DNA from: VRUE01 sp963703235
Lineage (GTDB): Bacteria > Actinomycetota > Thermoleophilia > Solirubrobacterales > 70-9
Assembly (NCBI GenBank): GCA_963703235.1
Contig: OY969802.1
Location: 434,001-498,000 of the forward strand
Direction: 5' to 3'
DNA: 64,000 nt
The notes under the pieces are model-generated. The model searched no databases. It was given only the letters and a program-made list of their open reading frames with translations, and was not told where the DNA came from. The translations under genes were made by a program, and so were the position numbers. Shown in pieces: positions 8,880-20,261 of the stretch. Within the stretch, counting starts at the first letter, position 1; every line of letters begins with the position of its first letter.

Positions 8880-9397
8880 CGCGACCCTTCCACCATCGGC
8901 ACGATGCGTTCCTCGAGGAAGCGCTCGTCGACCGGGCCGCGCCAGATCAGCGCCAGGCGCCCGCGCGGGTCGACGAGGAAGTTCTCCGGGACGCCGGTGG
9001 AGCCGAAGGCGTCGCCGCGCTCGTCGCCGACCGAGCGCAGCTGCGGGTAGGTGAGCCGGTGCTCCCGCACGAAGGCGAGGGCGTCCTCGCTGTTGTCCTG
9101 GACGTCGATCCCGAGGACGGTGACGCCCTGCCCGCGGAAGCGCCGCCAGAAGCGCTCCAGCTCCGGCGCCTCCGCTCGGCAGGGGTCGCACCACGAGGCC
9201 CAGAGGTTGACCAGCACCCAGCGACCGCGGTAGTCGGCGATCGAGCCCTGCCCGCCGCCGCCAAGCGCAGGCAGCTCGCGGTCCGGGACCGGCTCACCGA
9301 CCGCAATCGTCGCCTCGCCCTTGCTCAGCAGGCCGAAGCCGAGCAGGCCGACGACGGCAAGCACGGCGAGAAAGGCGAGGAACGCGCGGACGCTCAC
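8876..9397 (-). CDS. ccmG: CcmG/DsbE-like thiol:disulfide oxidoreductase (TlpA family)
   Basis: A 173-aa exported thioredoxin-like protein: N-terminal membrane anchor (about residues 5-24), then a TlpA-type thioredoxin fold with active site WASWCDPCRAEAPE (Cys70 and Cys73), GIDVQDN and the cis-proline loop GVPENFLVD. In cytochrome c maturation such proteins reduce CcmH or the apocytochrome outside the membrane. The ATGA overlap with ccmH supports the joint role. WCDPC differs slightly from the common WCxPC in its middle residues. Confidence 0.85.
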   Translation of the reverse strand: MSVRAFLAFLAVLAVVGLLGFGLLSKGEATIAVGEPVPDRELPALGGGGQGSIADYRGRWVLVNLWASWCDPCRAEAPELERFWRRFRGQGVTVLGIDVQDNSEDALAFVREHRLTYPQLRSVGDERGDAFGSTGVPENFLVDPRGRLALIWRGPVDERFLEERIVPMVEGSR

Positions 9398-9467
9398 GGG
9401 CTGGGAAGGTTAGCCCCCGCGCAACACCCGCCCTGGCCCTAGAATCGCCCCACGCGGCACGGGGCGC

Positions 9468-9611
9468 CGGCGGCGTCGGATCGCGGATACGCGCGGCTGC
9501 GAGAGCCTCCTTGAGCTCCTTATTGGTCAGCCCGCCCTCCGTGCGACCGAGTACTTCCGACAGGCTGCGCACGATCGACTCGTCGATGGTCGGATATCGC
9601 TTCGTCGACAT
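9468..9611 (-). pseudogene. truncated remnant, N-terminal piece of an abortive-infection/TIGR02391-like protein
   Basis: From ATG 9611 about 48 codons encode a well-formed helical segment (RYPTIDESIVRSLSEVLG then GLTNKELKEALAAARI). After this the frame continues only as an antisense reading of ccmG, with composition unlike the start. The segment resembles the N-terminus of TIGR02391/Abi-type proteins, which also begin with a short helix-turn-helix-like unit of this wording. The rest of the gene is missing, so it looks like a leftover next to a VapBC module. Family assignment is from memory of the pattern and is weak. Confidence 0.35.
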
Positions 9612-9706
9612 GTGCACGTTCCAGCCGGGGTGGCGGGTTCCACGGGGGTATCCCTTACTTCACAGGCATTGCGTGGAACGAGCTGCGCTGATCCGGCTAG
9701 CGGAGA

Positions 9707-10138
9707 TCAGTCGATCGAGCCGGCAGGCGCGACCCACTGGCTGGTGAAAGCGAGCACGGTCGCGAGGGTGTCGAAGTGGCGGTCGTAATGCAGCACGCCG
9801 AATCCCCGTTCCGCTGCCGCTGCGGCGATAAGTGCGTCGGGGACCCTGACCCGGTGGGCGCCGGCGGCGCCGCGCTGGGCCAGCTCGCGCATCGCCCAGG
9901 TCGCGGCGTCGGTGACCGAGCGGCTGATCGGTGCCTGGCGAAAGCCAGCCATCGCCACCGCGACGCGCTCGACGGCGTCGCGGTCGGGCGCGTCGAAGAT
10001 CATCTCCATCGTCACCGGCGCACAGGCGACCAGCTCGCCTGCCTTCACCACCTCGCGCCATTGCGGCGCGACCTCCTTGACGCCGGCGCGCGCCCAGGCA
10101 GAGGTGTCGGCCACCCAGGGGCCCTTGGGCCAGCTCAC
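9707..10138 (-). CDS. VapC-type PIN-domain ribonuclease toxin
   Basis: GTG 10138 gives a 143-aa PIN protein. The acidic residues of the RNase site are present: ADTSAW near the N-terminus, the glutamate in TMEMIFDA, VPDALIAAAAAE and YDRHFD. PIN toxins of VapBC systems cleave tRNA or rRNA when the antitoxin is lost. The start overlaps the antitoxin stop (GTGA), the usual gene order. There are two other possible GTG/ATG starts, but this one keeps the first catalytic aspartate and the coupling. Confidence 0.85.
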   Translation of the reverse strand: MSWPKGPWVADTSAWARAGVKEVAPQWREVVKAGELVACAPVTMEMIFDAPDRDAVERVAVAMAGFRQAPISRSVTDAATWAMRELAQRGAAGAHRVRVPDALIAAAAAERGFGVLHYDRHFDTLATVLAFTSQWVAPAGSID

Positions 10139-10410
10139 CGGCTCCAGGCGCGCTCGCGGGCGCTCCGCAAGCGATCGAGGTCAAGACCGGAAGTGCCGTC
10201 GGCGACGCTGAGCGCGAAGTCCATGGCTTCCCTCTCGGCGGCCTCGTCGCCTTCGAAGGCCTCGGCGCCACGCAGCGCCAACTCCCGCACGACTTTAGAG
10301 GTCGGCGTCGAGGGACCCATCGCGGCGCGGCCACGCTTGATCGCCCGATCCAGGGCCGGGTCGCGGGGGACCTGCACGCGGTCATTGCGTTGCTTACGCT
10401 GGGTTGCCAT
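10135..10410 (-). CDS. VapB-type antitoxin
   Basis: A 91-aa protein from ATG 10410, just upstream of and overlapping the PIN toxin gene. The N-terminal part is basic (ATQRKQRNDRVQVPRDPALD) with a helix-rich DNA-binding look, and the C-terminus ends in GLDLDRLRSARERAW, a region of the kind that wraps the toxin. No clear ribbon-helix-helix or AbrB signature stands out, so the antitoxin assignment rests on size, order and overlap with the toxin. Confidence 0.7.
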   Translation of the reverse strand: MATQRKQRNDRVQVPRDPALDRAIKRGRAAMGPSTPTSKVVRELALRGAEAFEGDEAAEREAMDFALSVADGTSGLDLDRLRSARERAWSR

Positions 10411-10671
10411 GGGATGAGTGTACCCGCTGGCGGATACCAGAGGCAGAGCCGCGCCGAAGGTTGCCGCCTTTGACGATCCCCAACGCTGCCTGTTGGGTTT
10501 TGTTGGGACGCAGGGCCGCAGTTGCTTGAGATCACCTCGCAAACGGCTTGGGAATGGGAAATCTCTTGATGTTCGACAGTCGTTTCGAGCCGATAGAGTG
10601 GGAGTTGGCTCCCGCTCTAGGGGGTATCCCAGATGCCTCTAAAATGGCTCTGGAATGGGGAGTTCCCCCAC
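10411..10671. other. intergenic region with a hairpin, no gene seen
   Basis: Between the antitoxin start and tRNA-Gly I see no convincing coding frame. The stretch must hold the promoter of the VapBC pair and of tRNA-Gly. A 10-bp stem (one G-T pair) with a 4-base loop lies at 10595-10618 (AGAGTGGGAG / CTCCCGCTCT) and could be a transcription terminator or a processing hairpin upstream of the tRNA. Confidence 0.4.
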
Positions 10672-10744
10672 GCGGACGTAGCTCAGCTGGTAGAGCGCGA
10701 GCTTCCCAAGCTCGAGGTCGCGGGTTCGAGACCCGTCGTCCGCT
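10672..10744 (+). tRNA. tRNA-Gly (anticodon CCC)
   Basis: A full cloverleaf can be drawn: acceptor GCGGACG/CGTCCGC, D-arm with AGCTGGTAGA, anticodon stem CGAGC/GCTCG with loop TTCCCAA (anticodon CCC at 34-36), and T-arm with GGTTCGAGACC. The 3' CCA is not encoded. The reading frame of the opposite-strand HTH gene ends inside this tRNA. Confidence 0.95.
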
Positions 10745-11096
10745 TCCCGCCTCGGCGCCTTACGCTTCGGCGCGAGCCGCCGCCGTTGCGCCTCGCCCGT
10801 CGGGAGGTGGTTTCCAGGCTGGTGTCGACGGCGCGGTAGAAGTGCTCGATCGCGCCGCGGACCTGGCGCTGGCTGACCATCTCCAGCAGGCCGGCCTTGG
10901 CCAGCTCGGTGACGTGGTAGTTGACGGTGCTGAGCGGAGCCTGCAGCTCCAGACTGAGGTCCTTGGGGGAAAGCGTTCGCCCGCCGTCGAGGCCGAGCAC
11001 TTCGAGGATTGAAACGCGGAGGGGATGGGTATTGGCACGAGCCAGAAGCTGCCAGTTCACGAGACTCCTCACTTTCATTGACTGAGCGATACTCAA
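10683..11096 (-). CDS. ArsR-like winged-helix transcription regulator
   Basis: The first about 95 residues form a winged helix: ANTHPLRVSILEVLG, then LSPKDLSLELQAPLSTVNYH as the recognition helix region and LAKAGLLEMVSQRQVRG as the wing. The remainder is an Arg-rich tail that runs into tRNA-Gly; its last residues are the antisense reading of the tRNA and are probably not meaningful. ATG 11096 or 11078 could be the start. The gene is divergent from the 979-aa secreted protein gene 67 bp away and may control it. Confidence 0.7.
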   Translation of the reverse strand: MSIAQSMKVRSLVNWQLLARANTHPLRVSILEVLGLDGGRTLSPKDLSLELQAPLSTVNYHVTELAKAGLLEMVSQRQVRGAIEHFYRAVDTSLETTSRRARRNGGGSRRSVRRRGGKRTTGLEPATSSLGSSRSTS

Positions 11097-11163
11097 AAGA
11101 GACTAACGCACATCAACAAAATTAGGTAAACTAGCTCCGTAATCCGTTGAGAAGGAGGCTGGG

Positions 11164-14103
11164 TTGAAAGCGGGAGCAGGGGTGCGCGCGGTGCTTGTCC
11201 TGGCTGCGGTGACGCTTGGAATGGCGTTCGGATCGTCCGTCGCCACGGCGAGCACCGACGACATCATCGCCCCCTCCGATCCCGAAAACCCGCAGCCCGA
11301 CAGCGGCTGGCAGGCGGGCACCTGCAAAACCGATACGCCCACCTGCGACGTCGACAGCCCCGACGAACAGTTCTTCGAACAAGCCGCGGGTCATCCACCG
11401 GTCGGATTCACGCAGTTCATCGTCGAACACGAACCCGGCGCTCTCGGCCCCGAAGAACCGATCGGCTCGCTGAAAACGGTCCACGTCGACCTCCCGGCCG
11501 GTCTCACCGTCAACCCGCAGGCCACCGAACAATGCACGCAAGCGGAGTTCGAAGGCACGCCCGCGGTCGCCTGTCCCGCGGCGGCGGTTGGGACCAGCTT
11601 CGTCACCGGCTCGGTGCTCGGGGTGCCCAGCCCGATCCCGCTGTCGGCCACCGTCTACAACATCGAACCTCCTGACGGAGACCCCGCCCGCTTCGGGTTC
11701 AACCTCGCCGGCAACAACATCTATCTGCGCGCCGACGTGTCCTGGCAGAGCGACTACCACGAGGGCTTCACCATCGACGTCCCCCCGGTGCCGCTGATCG
11801 AAGGGCTGATCCTCAAAAACCGGCTGGTCTTCGACGGCACCTCCGGGGTCGGCAACGGGACCTTCATCACGGCGCCGACGACCTGCCTCGGGGAAGCGAC
11901 CTCCTCGTCTCCGTTCAGGGGCGTCTACTCGACCTGGTTGCTGGCCAGCTCGGTCGCCGAAGAGGAAGAACCGGGCTACGAGTTCCCCGCCGACGCGCAG
12001 CCGCCGCTCGAGTCGCGGATCCCGCCGGGAAGGTCACCGAAGGAGTGCGACACGATCCCCTACGACCCCTCGATCGCGGTCGAGCCCAACACCGGACAGA
12101 CCGACTCGCCGGCACGGGCGGCGGTAACCGTCGAGGTGCCTGAGGTTCTCAACCCGCTGAAAGACGAACAGCAGGGGTCCTCGTACACCCGCTCGGCGCA
12201 GGTGACGCTGCCGGCTGGGATGGGCCTCAACCCGTCCGCCGCGAACGGGCTTGAGGCCTGCACCGACCCCCAGTTCGGCAAGGGAACCAAGAACCCGATT
12301 GCGTGCCCGGCGGCCTCCCGGATCGGCACGGTCGAGGTGGACACGCCACCGCTGCCGGACGGCTCGCTGACGGGCCCGGTCTACCTCGGCCAGCAGCTCA
12401 GCCGCGACCCGGCCTCCGGCGACCTGTACCGGATCTTCGTCCTGGCGGAGTCGGACCGCTACGGCATCTCGGCGCGCCTGCTTGGGAAGGTGAAAGCAGA
12501 TCCCCAGACCGGGCAGCTGACGACGACCTTCGACGACGGTCCGCTGGGAAGCGTGCCGCTGCCGGGGCTGCCGCAGGTCCCGTTCAAGTCGTTCCGGGTC
12601 CGCTTCGACCACGGTGCCGAGGCGCCGCTGACCAGTCCGCCCACTTGCGGTCCGAGCACGACCGCCGCGCAGATGACCCCGTGGTCCTCCGCGCCGGGAA
12701 TCGTGCCGGTCGGCGAGGAAGGCGGTCCCTCCGGCGACCCGCCCGCCACCCCGTCGGCGGACTTCTCGCTCGTATCGCTGCCGGGCGGCGGCGCCTGCCC
12801 GAAAGCGCTTGGCGAGCGCCCCTTCGCTCCGGGGTTCGGCGTGCGAACCGACCGCGCCAAAGCCGGTGCCTTCAGCCCGCTCAGCATGGACATCGCCCGG
12901 GCGGACGGCAACCAGGAGTTGAAAGGCGTCGACGTCGTCCTGCCGCCCGGTGTGACGGCGAAACTGGCCGGGGTCAAATACTGCCCGGAGGCGGCGCTCG
13001 CGGCCGCGGCCGCCAACTCCGGCGTCGCTGAGGCCGCTTCCTCCAGCTGCCCCGCGTCGAGCTCGATCGGGATCGCCGACGTCACCGCCGGCAGTGGCCC
13101 ACAGCCCCTCCACATCACCGGCAAAGCCTTCCTCTCGGGGCCCTACAAAGGCGCCCCCCTCTCCCTGGCAGTCGTCACCCCCGCCATGGCCGGACCGTTC
13201 GATCTCGGCGCGGTCGTGGTGAGGGTGGCACTGTTCGTCGACCGCTCCACGGCCCAGGTGCACGCTGTCTCCGACCCGATCCCGCATGTCTACGGCGGCG
13301 CCCTGCTCGACATCCGTTCGGTCGCGGTGCGGCTCGACCGGCCGCGGTTCTCGCTCAACCCGACCAACTGCTCGCCGTTCACGGCCGCGGGCGTCCTGCG
13401 CGGCGGCGGCTCGAATCCCCTCGATCCGGCGACCTTCAGCGCCTTCCCGGTTTCGGCTCCGTTCCAGGTCGACAACTGCGATGCGCTCGACTTCAAACCG
13501 AAACTCTTCCTGCGCCTCTTCGGCGCCACCAAACGGGCGCAGAACCCGAAACTGCGGGCCGTCTACGTGGCCCGCGCGGGTGACGCCAATACGCGCAAGG
13601 CCGTCGTCACCCTGCCGCGCTCGCTCTTCCTCGATCAGAGCAGCCTCTCCAAAATCTGCACCCGGGTCCAGTACGACGCCAACGACTGCCCGAAGAACTC
13701 GCGCTACGGCTTCGCGCGAGCCTTCACGCCGCTGCTCGACGAGCCGCTGCAGGGCCCCGTCTTCCTGCGCTCCTCCGACAACGAGCTGCCGGACCTGGTC
13801 GCCTCGCTGCGCGGTCAGGTCGACGTCGACCTGGTCGGGCGGATCGACGCCGTCAAAGGCCGGATTCGCAACAGCTTCGAAACGGTGCCCGACGTGCCGG
13901 TCTCGAAGTTCGTGCTCACCGTGAGGGGCGGCAAAAAAGGGCTGCTGACGAACTCGCGCAACCTCTGCGGCAAAAAAGGCGCCGGCAAGATCCGCGCCGT
14001 CGCCAGGATCACCGGTCAGAACGGCAAGAAAGCCAACCAGCGGCCGAAGCTGCGGCGCAGCTGCAAAGGCAAAGCGAGAGGCAAAGGCAAACGCGGCCGC
14101 TAG
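11164..14103 (+). CDS. large secreted protein with four related cysteine modules
   Basis: A TTG start at 11164 with a strong GGAGG site 6 bases upstream gives 979 aa. A signal peptide is obvious (VLVLAAVTLGMAFGSSVATA). Four related units start near residues 110, 349, 592 and 816: each begins with LP(A/P/R)(G/S), then has a cysteine, then CPAA/CPAS/CPKN followed by a small-residue turn and a beta-rich stretch containing GPVYL or GPVFL. The tail is strongly basic (KGKARGKGKRG), suggesting wall or polyanion binding. No catalytic motif is visible. Function unknown; a surface or adhesive role is only a guess. Confidence 0.82.
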   Translation: MKAGAGVRAVLVLAAVTLGMAFGSSVATASTDDIIAPSDPENPQPDSGWQAGTCKTDTPTCDVDSPDEQFFEQAAGHPPVGFTQFIVEHEPGALGPEEPIGSLKTVHVDLPAGLTVNPQATEQCTQAEFEGTPAVACPAAAVGTSFVTGSVLGVPSPIPLSATVYNIEPPDGDPARFGFNLAGNNIYLRADVSWQSDYHEGFTIDVPPVPLIEGLILKNRLVFDGTSGVGNGTFITAPTTCLGEATSSSPFRGVYSTWLLASSVAEEEEPGYEFPADAQPPLESRIPPGRSPKECDTIPYDPSIAVEPNTGQTDSPARAAVTVEVPEVLNPLKDEQQGSSYTRSAQVTLPAGMGLNPSAANGLEACTDPQFGKGTKNPIACPAASRIGTVEVDTPPLPDGSLTGPVYLGQQLSRDPASGDLYRIFVLAESDRYGISARLLGKVKADPQTGQLTTTFDDGPLGSVPLPGLPQVPFKSFRVRFDHGAEAPLTSPPTCGPSTTAAQMTPWSSAPGIVPVGEEGGPSGDPPATPSADFSLVSLPGGGACPKALGERPFAPGFGVRTDRAKAGAFSPLSMDIARADGNQELKGVDVVLPPGVTAKLAGVKYCPEAALAAAAANSGVAEAASSSCPASSSIGIADVTAGSGPQPLHITGKAFLSGPYKGAPLSLAVVTPAMAGPFDLGAVVVRVALFVDRSTAQVHAVSDPIPHVYGGALLDIRSVAVRLDRPRFSLNPTNCSPFTAAGVLRGGGSNPLDPATFSAFPVSAPFQVDNCDALDFKPKLFLRLFGATKRAQNPKLRAVYVARAGDANTRKAVVTLPRSLFLDQSSLSKICTRVQYDANDCPKNSRYGFARAFTPLLDEPLQGPVFLRSSDNELPDLVASLRGQVDVDLVGRIDAVKGRIRNSFETVPDVPVSKFVLTVRGGKKGLLTNSRNLCGKKGAGKIRAVARITGQNGKKANQRPKLRRSCKGKARGKGKRGR

Positions 14104-14115
14104 CCTCCCGCGTCG

Positions 14116-15171
14116 GTGCGCCCGACGCTATCTGTCCTGATCGTCGCCTGGAACAGCCGCGAGGAGCTGCGGCGGACCCTGCCTGCCCTGCTGTCTGAGC
14201 TGTCGGAGGGCGACGAGCTGATCGTCGTCGACAACGACTCCACGGACGGGACGCCGGATGCGGTCGGCGCGCTGGCACCGGCAGCGCGGCTCGTGCAGAC
14301 CGGTCGCAACGCCGGCTTCGCCGGGGCCTGCAACGAGGGTGCCGGGGTCGCCGGGGGGGACCTGCTGGTCATCCTCAACCCCGATGCGGCACCGCTGCCC
14401 GGCTTCGGCGCGGCGATCCGGCGGCCGTGGGTGGAGGAACGCGGCTGGGCAGCATGGCAGGCGCTGGTCGCCGACGAGGGCGGGACGCGGATCAACTCCG
14501 CCGGCAACCCGGTCCACTTCACCGGCATCGTCTGGGCGGGCAAGCACGGTCGTCCGATCGAGGAGGCGCCGATGGCCGGTGAGGTTGCAGCCCTCTCCGG
14601 CGCCTGCCTGGCGATCCCGCGCCGCACCTGGCAGGAGGTCGGCGGCTTCCCCGAGCGCTTCTTCCTCTACCACGAGGACGTCGACCTCTCGCTGCGCCTG
14701 CGGCTTGCGGGCGGCGTGCTGGGGATCGAGCCGAGCGCGATGGTCGACCACGAGTACGAGTTCGGCGCCCGCGAGCACAAGTGGCGCTGGCTGGAGCGCA
14801 ACCGCTGGGCCTTCCTCATCCGCGTCTACCCGGCGAGCCTCTTGGCCCTGCTGGCTCCGGCTCTGCTCGCCACCGAGCTGGCGCTCCTGCCAGCCGCCGT
14901 CGCGGGCGGCTGGGGGAGGCAGAAACTGGCCGCGATCTGGGAAACGGCCGGCTGGTTGCCGCGCCTGCTGCGCGAGCGCCGTCAGATTCAGGCGACGCGC
15001 ACTGTCAGCGCCGCCGAGTTCGCCTCCTGGCTCACCCCCGACCTCGACTCCCCCTTCATCCCGGCTCTCGCCCGCTCCCTGCCCGCTCGCCTGCTGCTCG
15101 GCACCTACTGGCGCCTCGTCCGGCTGATACTCAGATCGGCTGCGACGTTGGCCGGATCAAGATCTCGTTGA
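14116..15171 (+). CDS. family 2 glycosyltransferase (rhamnosyltransferase-like)
   Basis: GTG 14116 gives 351 aa with a GT-A fold: SVLIVAWNSREELRRTLPAL, VVDNDSTDGTPD, GRNAGFAGACNEG, the metal-binding LNPDAAPLPG, and the acceptor-side YHEDVDLSLRL. The C-terminal 120 residues include hydrophobic segments (LLALLAPALLATELALLPAA) that can sit in or on the membrane. Such enzymes transfer nucleotide-activated sugars, often rhamnose, onto wall polysaccharide or lipid-linked acceptors; the substrate is not predictable. The 3' end overlaps the convergent SDR gene by 41 bp. Confidence 0.87.
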   Translation: MRPTLSVLIVAWNSREELRRTLPALLSELSEGDELIVVDNDSTDGTPDAVGALAPAARLVQTGRNAGFAGACNEGAGVAGGDLLVILNPDAAPLPGFGAAIRRPWVEERGWAAWQALVADEGGTRINSAGNPVHFTGIVWAGKHGRPIEEAPMAGEVAALSGACLAIPRRTWQEVGGFPERFFLYHEDVDLSLRLRLAGGVLGIEPSAMVDHEYEFGAREHKWRWLERNRWAFLIRVYPASLLALLAPALLATELALLPAAVAGGWGRQKLAAIWETAGWLPRLLRERRQIQATRTVSAAEFASWLTPDLDSPFIPALARSLPARLLLGTYWRLVRLILRSAATLAGSRSR

Positions 15172-15844
15172 CGTCCACCCCGGCCGGCTGCTCCATCGCG
15201 TAGAGCACGGCGCGGGCGATGTCCTCGTCGCTCAGCGCCCAATCGCCGGGGCGGTTGTCGAAGAAGGGGGTGTCGACCATGCCGGGCTCGATCAAGGTCA
15301 CCCGGATCGCATGGTTGTTGTGCATCTGTCGCAGCTCCGCCCGCAGCGCCTCGCCGATCGCCGTCGCCGCCCACTTGGTCGCCGAGTAGAGCGACCCCGG
15401 CAGCGCCCGGCGGCCGGCGACCGAGCTGGTGACGATGAAGTGACCGTCGCCGCGCTCGAGCAGGTGGGGGAGGGTGGCCCGGATCGTCAGCGCGACGCCG
15501 TAGACGTTGGTGAGGACCATCGCCCGCCAGTGCTCGGGCGACTCCTCGAGGAAGCCGCGGGTGGCGCCGAAGCCGGCGTTGGCGAAGACGACGTCGATCC
15601 GGCCGAACGCGTCGAGCCCGGCGGCGGTCATCGCCTCCACCTGGTCCCACTCTGCGACGTCGCACTCGACCGCGATCGCTCGCTCCTCGCCGCCCAGCTC
15701 CGCCACCAGCTCTTGTAGTGGCTCCAGCCGCCGCGCCGCGAGGACGAGCCGGTACTTGCCGGCGGCGGCCCGCGCCGTGGCTGCGCCGATGCCGCTGCTG
15801 GCGCCCGTGATCAGCATCACCGGATCGCTTTGCTCGCCCGCCAT
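15131..15844 (-). CDS. short-chain dehydrogenase/reductase
   Basis: A 237-aa classical SDR: dinucleotide motif LITGASSGIGAAT, NAGFGATRG, the catalytic serine in IVTSSVAG, and the Tyr/Lys pair in LYSATKWAATA. LVLAARRLEPL after beta-strand 2 (Arg after Ala-Ala) favours NADP(H). The substrate is unknown. It is convergent with the glycosyltransferase gene and divergent from ccmE. Confidence 0.88.
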   Translation of the reverse strand: MAGEQSDPVMLITGASSGIGAATARAAAGKYRLVLAARRLEPLQELVAELGGEERAIAVECDVAEWDQVEAMTAAGLDAFGRIDVVFANAGFGATRGFLEESPEHWRAMVLTNVYGVALTIRATLPHLLERGDGHFIVTSSVAGRRALPGSLYSATKWAATAIGEALRAELRQMHNNHAIRVTLIEPGMVDTPFFDNRPGDWALSDEDIARAVLYAMEQPAGVDVNEILIRPTSQPI

Positions 15845-15939
15845 GGCGGGATTCTCTCAGACTGACTTTGTCTTTCCTCGTGCCATTCGCGGAAAAAGGC
15901 GAAGTCAGCGAGGTGGCGCCTTGCGATAATCCACGGTCC

Positions 15940-16342
15940 GTGGATCCTGCCCGCAAGCGAAAGATCCGGCTCGTGGTCGCGCTCGGCGCCGCCGTCCTGC
16001 TCGCCGCCGCCCTGGTCTACACCTCCTTCAGCGCCTCGACCGAGGCGAAGGAGCCCTCGCAGCTGCTCAACGCCGCGCCCGGCGCCAGTTATGACCTGAC
16101 CGGCCGCGTCGTCGCCGGCTCGGTCCGCCGCGAGGGCGAGAGCCTGCGCTTCCGCGTCGCCGACCGCGACGACGCCAGCCAGAGCATCCCGGTCACCTAC
16201 AGCGGCACCGTTCCCGACCCCTTCCGGGGCGGGCGCGAGATCGTCCTCACCGGCACCGTCGAGAACGGGGTCTTCGTCGGCGAGCGGGACACGCTCGTCA
16301 CCAAGTGCCCCTCCAAGTTCACGACGGACAGCCCGGCCGCGA

Positions 16343-16353
<11 letters not shown>
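15940..16353 (+). CDS. ccmE: cytochrome c maturation protein CcmE (cysteine-type heme chaperone)
   Basis: Start GTG 15940 gives 137 aa: a short cytoplasmic KRK segment, one membrane helix (about 8-27) and an exported OB-fold (YDLTGRVVAGSVRREGESL, VPVTYSGTVPDPF-like SIPVTYSGTVPDPF, EIVLTGTVENGVFVG). Classical CcmE carries heme on the His of HxxxY; here the site reads TKCPSKF (Cys123, Phe127), so a Cys replaces His as in known CxxxY variants, and the partner Tyr is Phe. A TTG at 15868 would add 24 residues before the basic segment. It overlaps ccmF by 11 bp. Confidence 0.85.
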
Positions 16354-19007
<2,654 letters not shown>

Positions 19008-19009
<2 letters not shown>

Positions 19010-19042
19010 TTGACAAATAGCGCTACTCTGTCAATCGAGTAG
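19008..19042 (+). promoter_or_regulatory. interlocked inverted repeats upstream of alkB, likely TetR operator
   Basis: GATTGACA (19008-19015) and TGTCAATC (19029-19036) form a perfect 8-bp inverted repeat, and CTACTC (19023-19028) with GAGTAG (19037-19042) a second one. TTGACA at 19010-19015 is a consensus -35 box, so a repressor here would block it. The site lies 32 bp before the alkB start, and the operon ends with its own TetR gene, the likely binder. Confidence 0.55.
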
Positions 19043-19073
19043 ACGAAGATCAGGTATCTGACAAGGGGGATCT

Positions 19074-20261
19074 GTGGAGGCACATGCGCATTCGCACGGA
19101 GAGGCGATCGAGGTCAATCCCGCAACCTGGAGCGACCCGAAGCGCTACGCCTGGCTGCTGGGGCTGATCGTGCCGGTGCTGCCGTTCCTCGCCTGGGGAC
19201 TGGTAGGGCTGACCGGGATCGGCGCCTTCTGGTTCTTCGGCCCGATCCTCGTCTTCGTGATCTTCCCCTTGCTCGACGCGATCGTCGGCATGGATGCCGA
19301 GAACCCCCCCGACAGCATCGTCAAGTGGCTCGAACAGGACCGCTACTACCGCTGGTGCACCTACGTCTTCATCCCGCTCCAGTACGCCGGCCTCGTCTTC
19401 GCCTGCTGGCTCTGGGCAGAGGGCGGGCTCTCGACCCTCGAGAGCATCGGCCTGGCGTTGACGATGGGGATGGTCAGCGGCATCGCGATCAACACGGCGC
19501 ACGAGCTGGGCCACAAGCGGGCCAGCCTCGAGAAGTGGCTGAGCAAGGTGGCGCTGGCGCAGAGCGGCTACGGGCACTTCTTCATCGAGCACAACCGCGG
19601 CCACCACGTCCGCGTCGCCACCCCCGAGGACCCCGCCAGCGCCAGGCTGGGGGAGAGCTTCTGGGCCTTCCTGCCGCGCACCGTCGCCGGCAGCCTCGGC
19701 TCGGCCTGGGGCCTGGAGCGGATCCGGCTCGACCGCGTCGGCCACCGTGCCTTCTCGGTCCACAACGACATCCTCCAGGCCTGGGCGATGACGGTCGTCC
19801 TGTTCGCCGCGCTCACCGTCGCCTTCGGCCTCGTCGTCCTGCCCTACCTGCTGCTGCAGGCGGCGATCGGCTTCTGCCTGTTGGAGGTCGTCAACTATCT
19901 CGAGCACTACGGTCTGCGACGGCAGAAGAAGGAGGACGGCCGTTACGAGCGCTGCCTGCCCGAGCACAGCTGGAACAGCAACAACGTCGCCTCCAACGTC
20001 CTCCTCTACCACCTGCAGCGCCACAGCGACCACCACGCCAACCCGACCCGGCGCTACCAGGCGCTGCGCCACGTCGACGAGGCGCCGCAGCTGCCGACCG
20101 GCTACGCGGGGATGATCGTGCTCGCCTGGTTCCCGCCGCTCTGGCGCCGAGTGATGGATCGCCGCCTGCTCGACCACTACGGCGGCGACTTGACCAGGGC
20201 CAACATCCAGCCGCGGGCGCGCGGCAGGGTGCTGGCCCGCTACGGCGCGACCGCATCGTGA
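19074..20261 (+). CDS. alkB: alkane 1-monooxygenase (AlkB-type diiron membrane hydroxylase)
   Basis: A 395-aa integral membrane enzyme that inserts oxygen into the terminal carbon of alkanes. GTG 19074 follows AAGGGGGA. All histidine boxes are present: NTAHELGHK (about 142), FIEHNRGHHVRVATPEDPAS (about 172), NYLEHYGL, and LQRHSDHHANPTRRYQ (about 314). Six hydrophobic helices are distributed as in the family. The stop overlaps the rubredoxin start (GTGA), and a TetR gene follows, so electron donor and regulator sit in the same operon. Confidence 0.95.
   Translation: MEAHAHSHGEAIEVNPATWSDPKRYAWLLGLIVPVLPFLAWGLVGLTGIGAFWFFGPILVFVIFPLLDAIVGMDAENPPDSIVKWLEQDRYYRWCTYVFIPLQYAGLVFACWLWAEGGLSTLESIGLALTMGMVSGIAINTAHELGHKRASLEKWLSKVALAQSGYGHFFIEHNRGHHVRVATPEDPASARLGESFWAFLPRTVAGSLGSAWGLERIRLDRVGHRAFSVHNDILQAWAMTVVLFAALTVAFGLVVLPYLLLQAAIGFCLLEVVNYLEHYGLRRQKKEDGRYERCLPEHSWNSNNVASNVLLYHLQRHSDHHANPTRRYQALRHVDEAPQLPTGYAGMIVLAWFPPLWRRVMDRRLLDHYGGDLTRANIQPRARGRVLARYGATAS

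Noticed and set aside
10683..10744. Conserved C-terminal domain of the HTH protein (GLEPATSSLGSS)
   Set aside because: This peptide is the antisense reading of tRNA-Gly, a common artefact, not a protein domain.
12034..13287. 417-codon minus-strand frame inside the secreted protein gene
   Set aside because: Arg/Gly-rich shadow with no motif; the plus-strand frame has a signal peptide and repeats.
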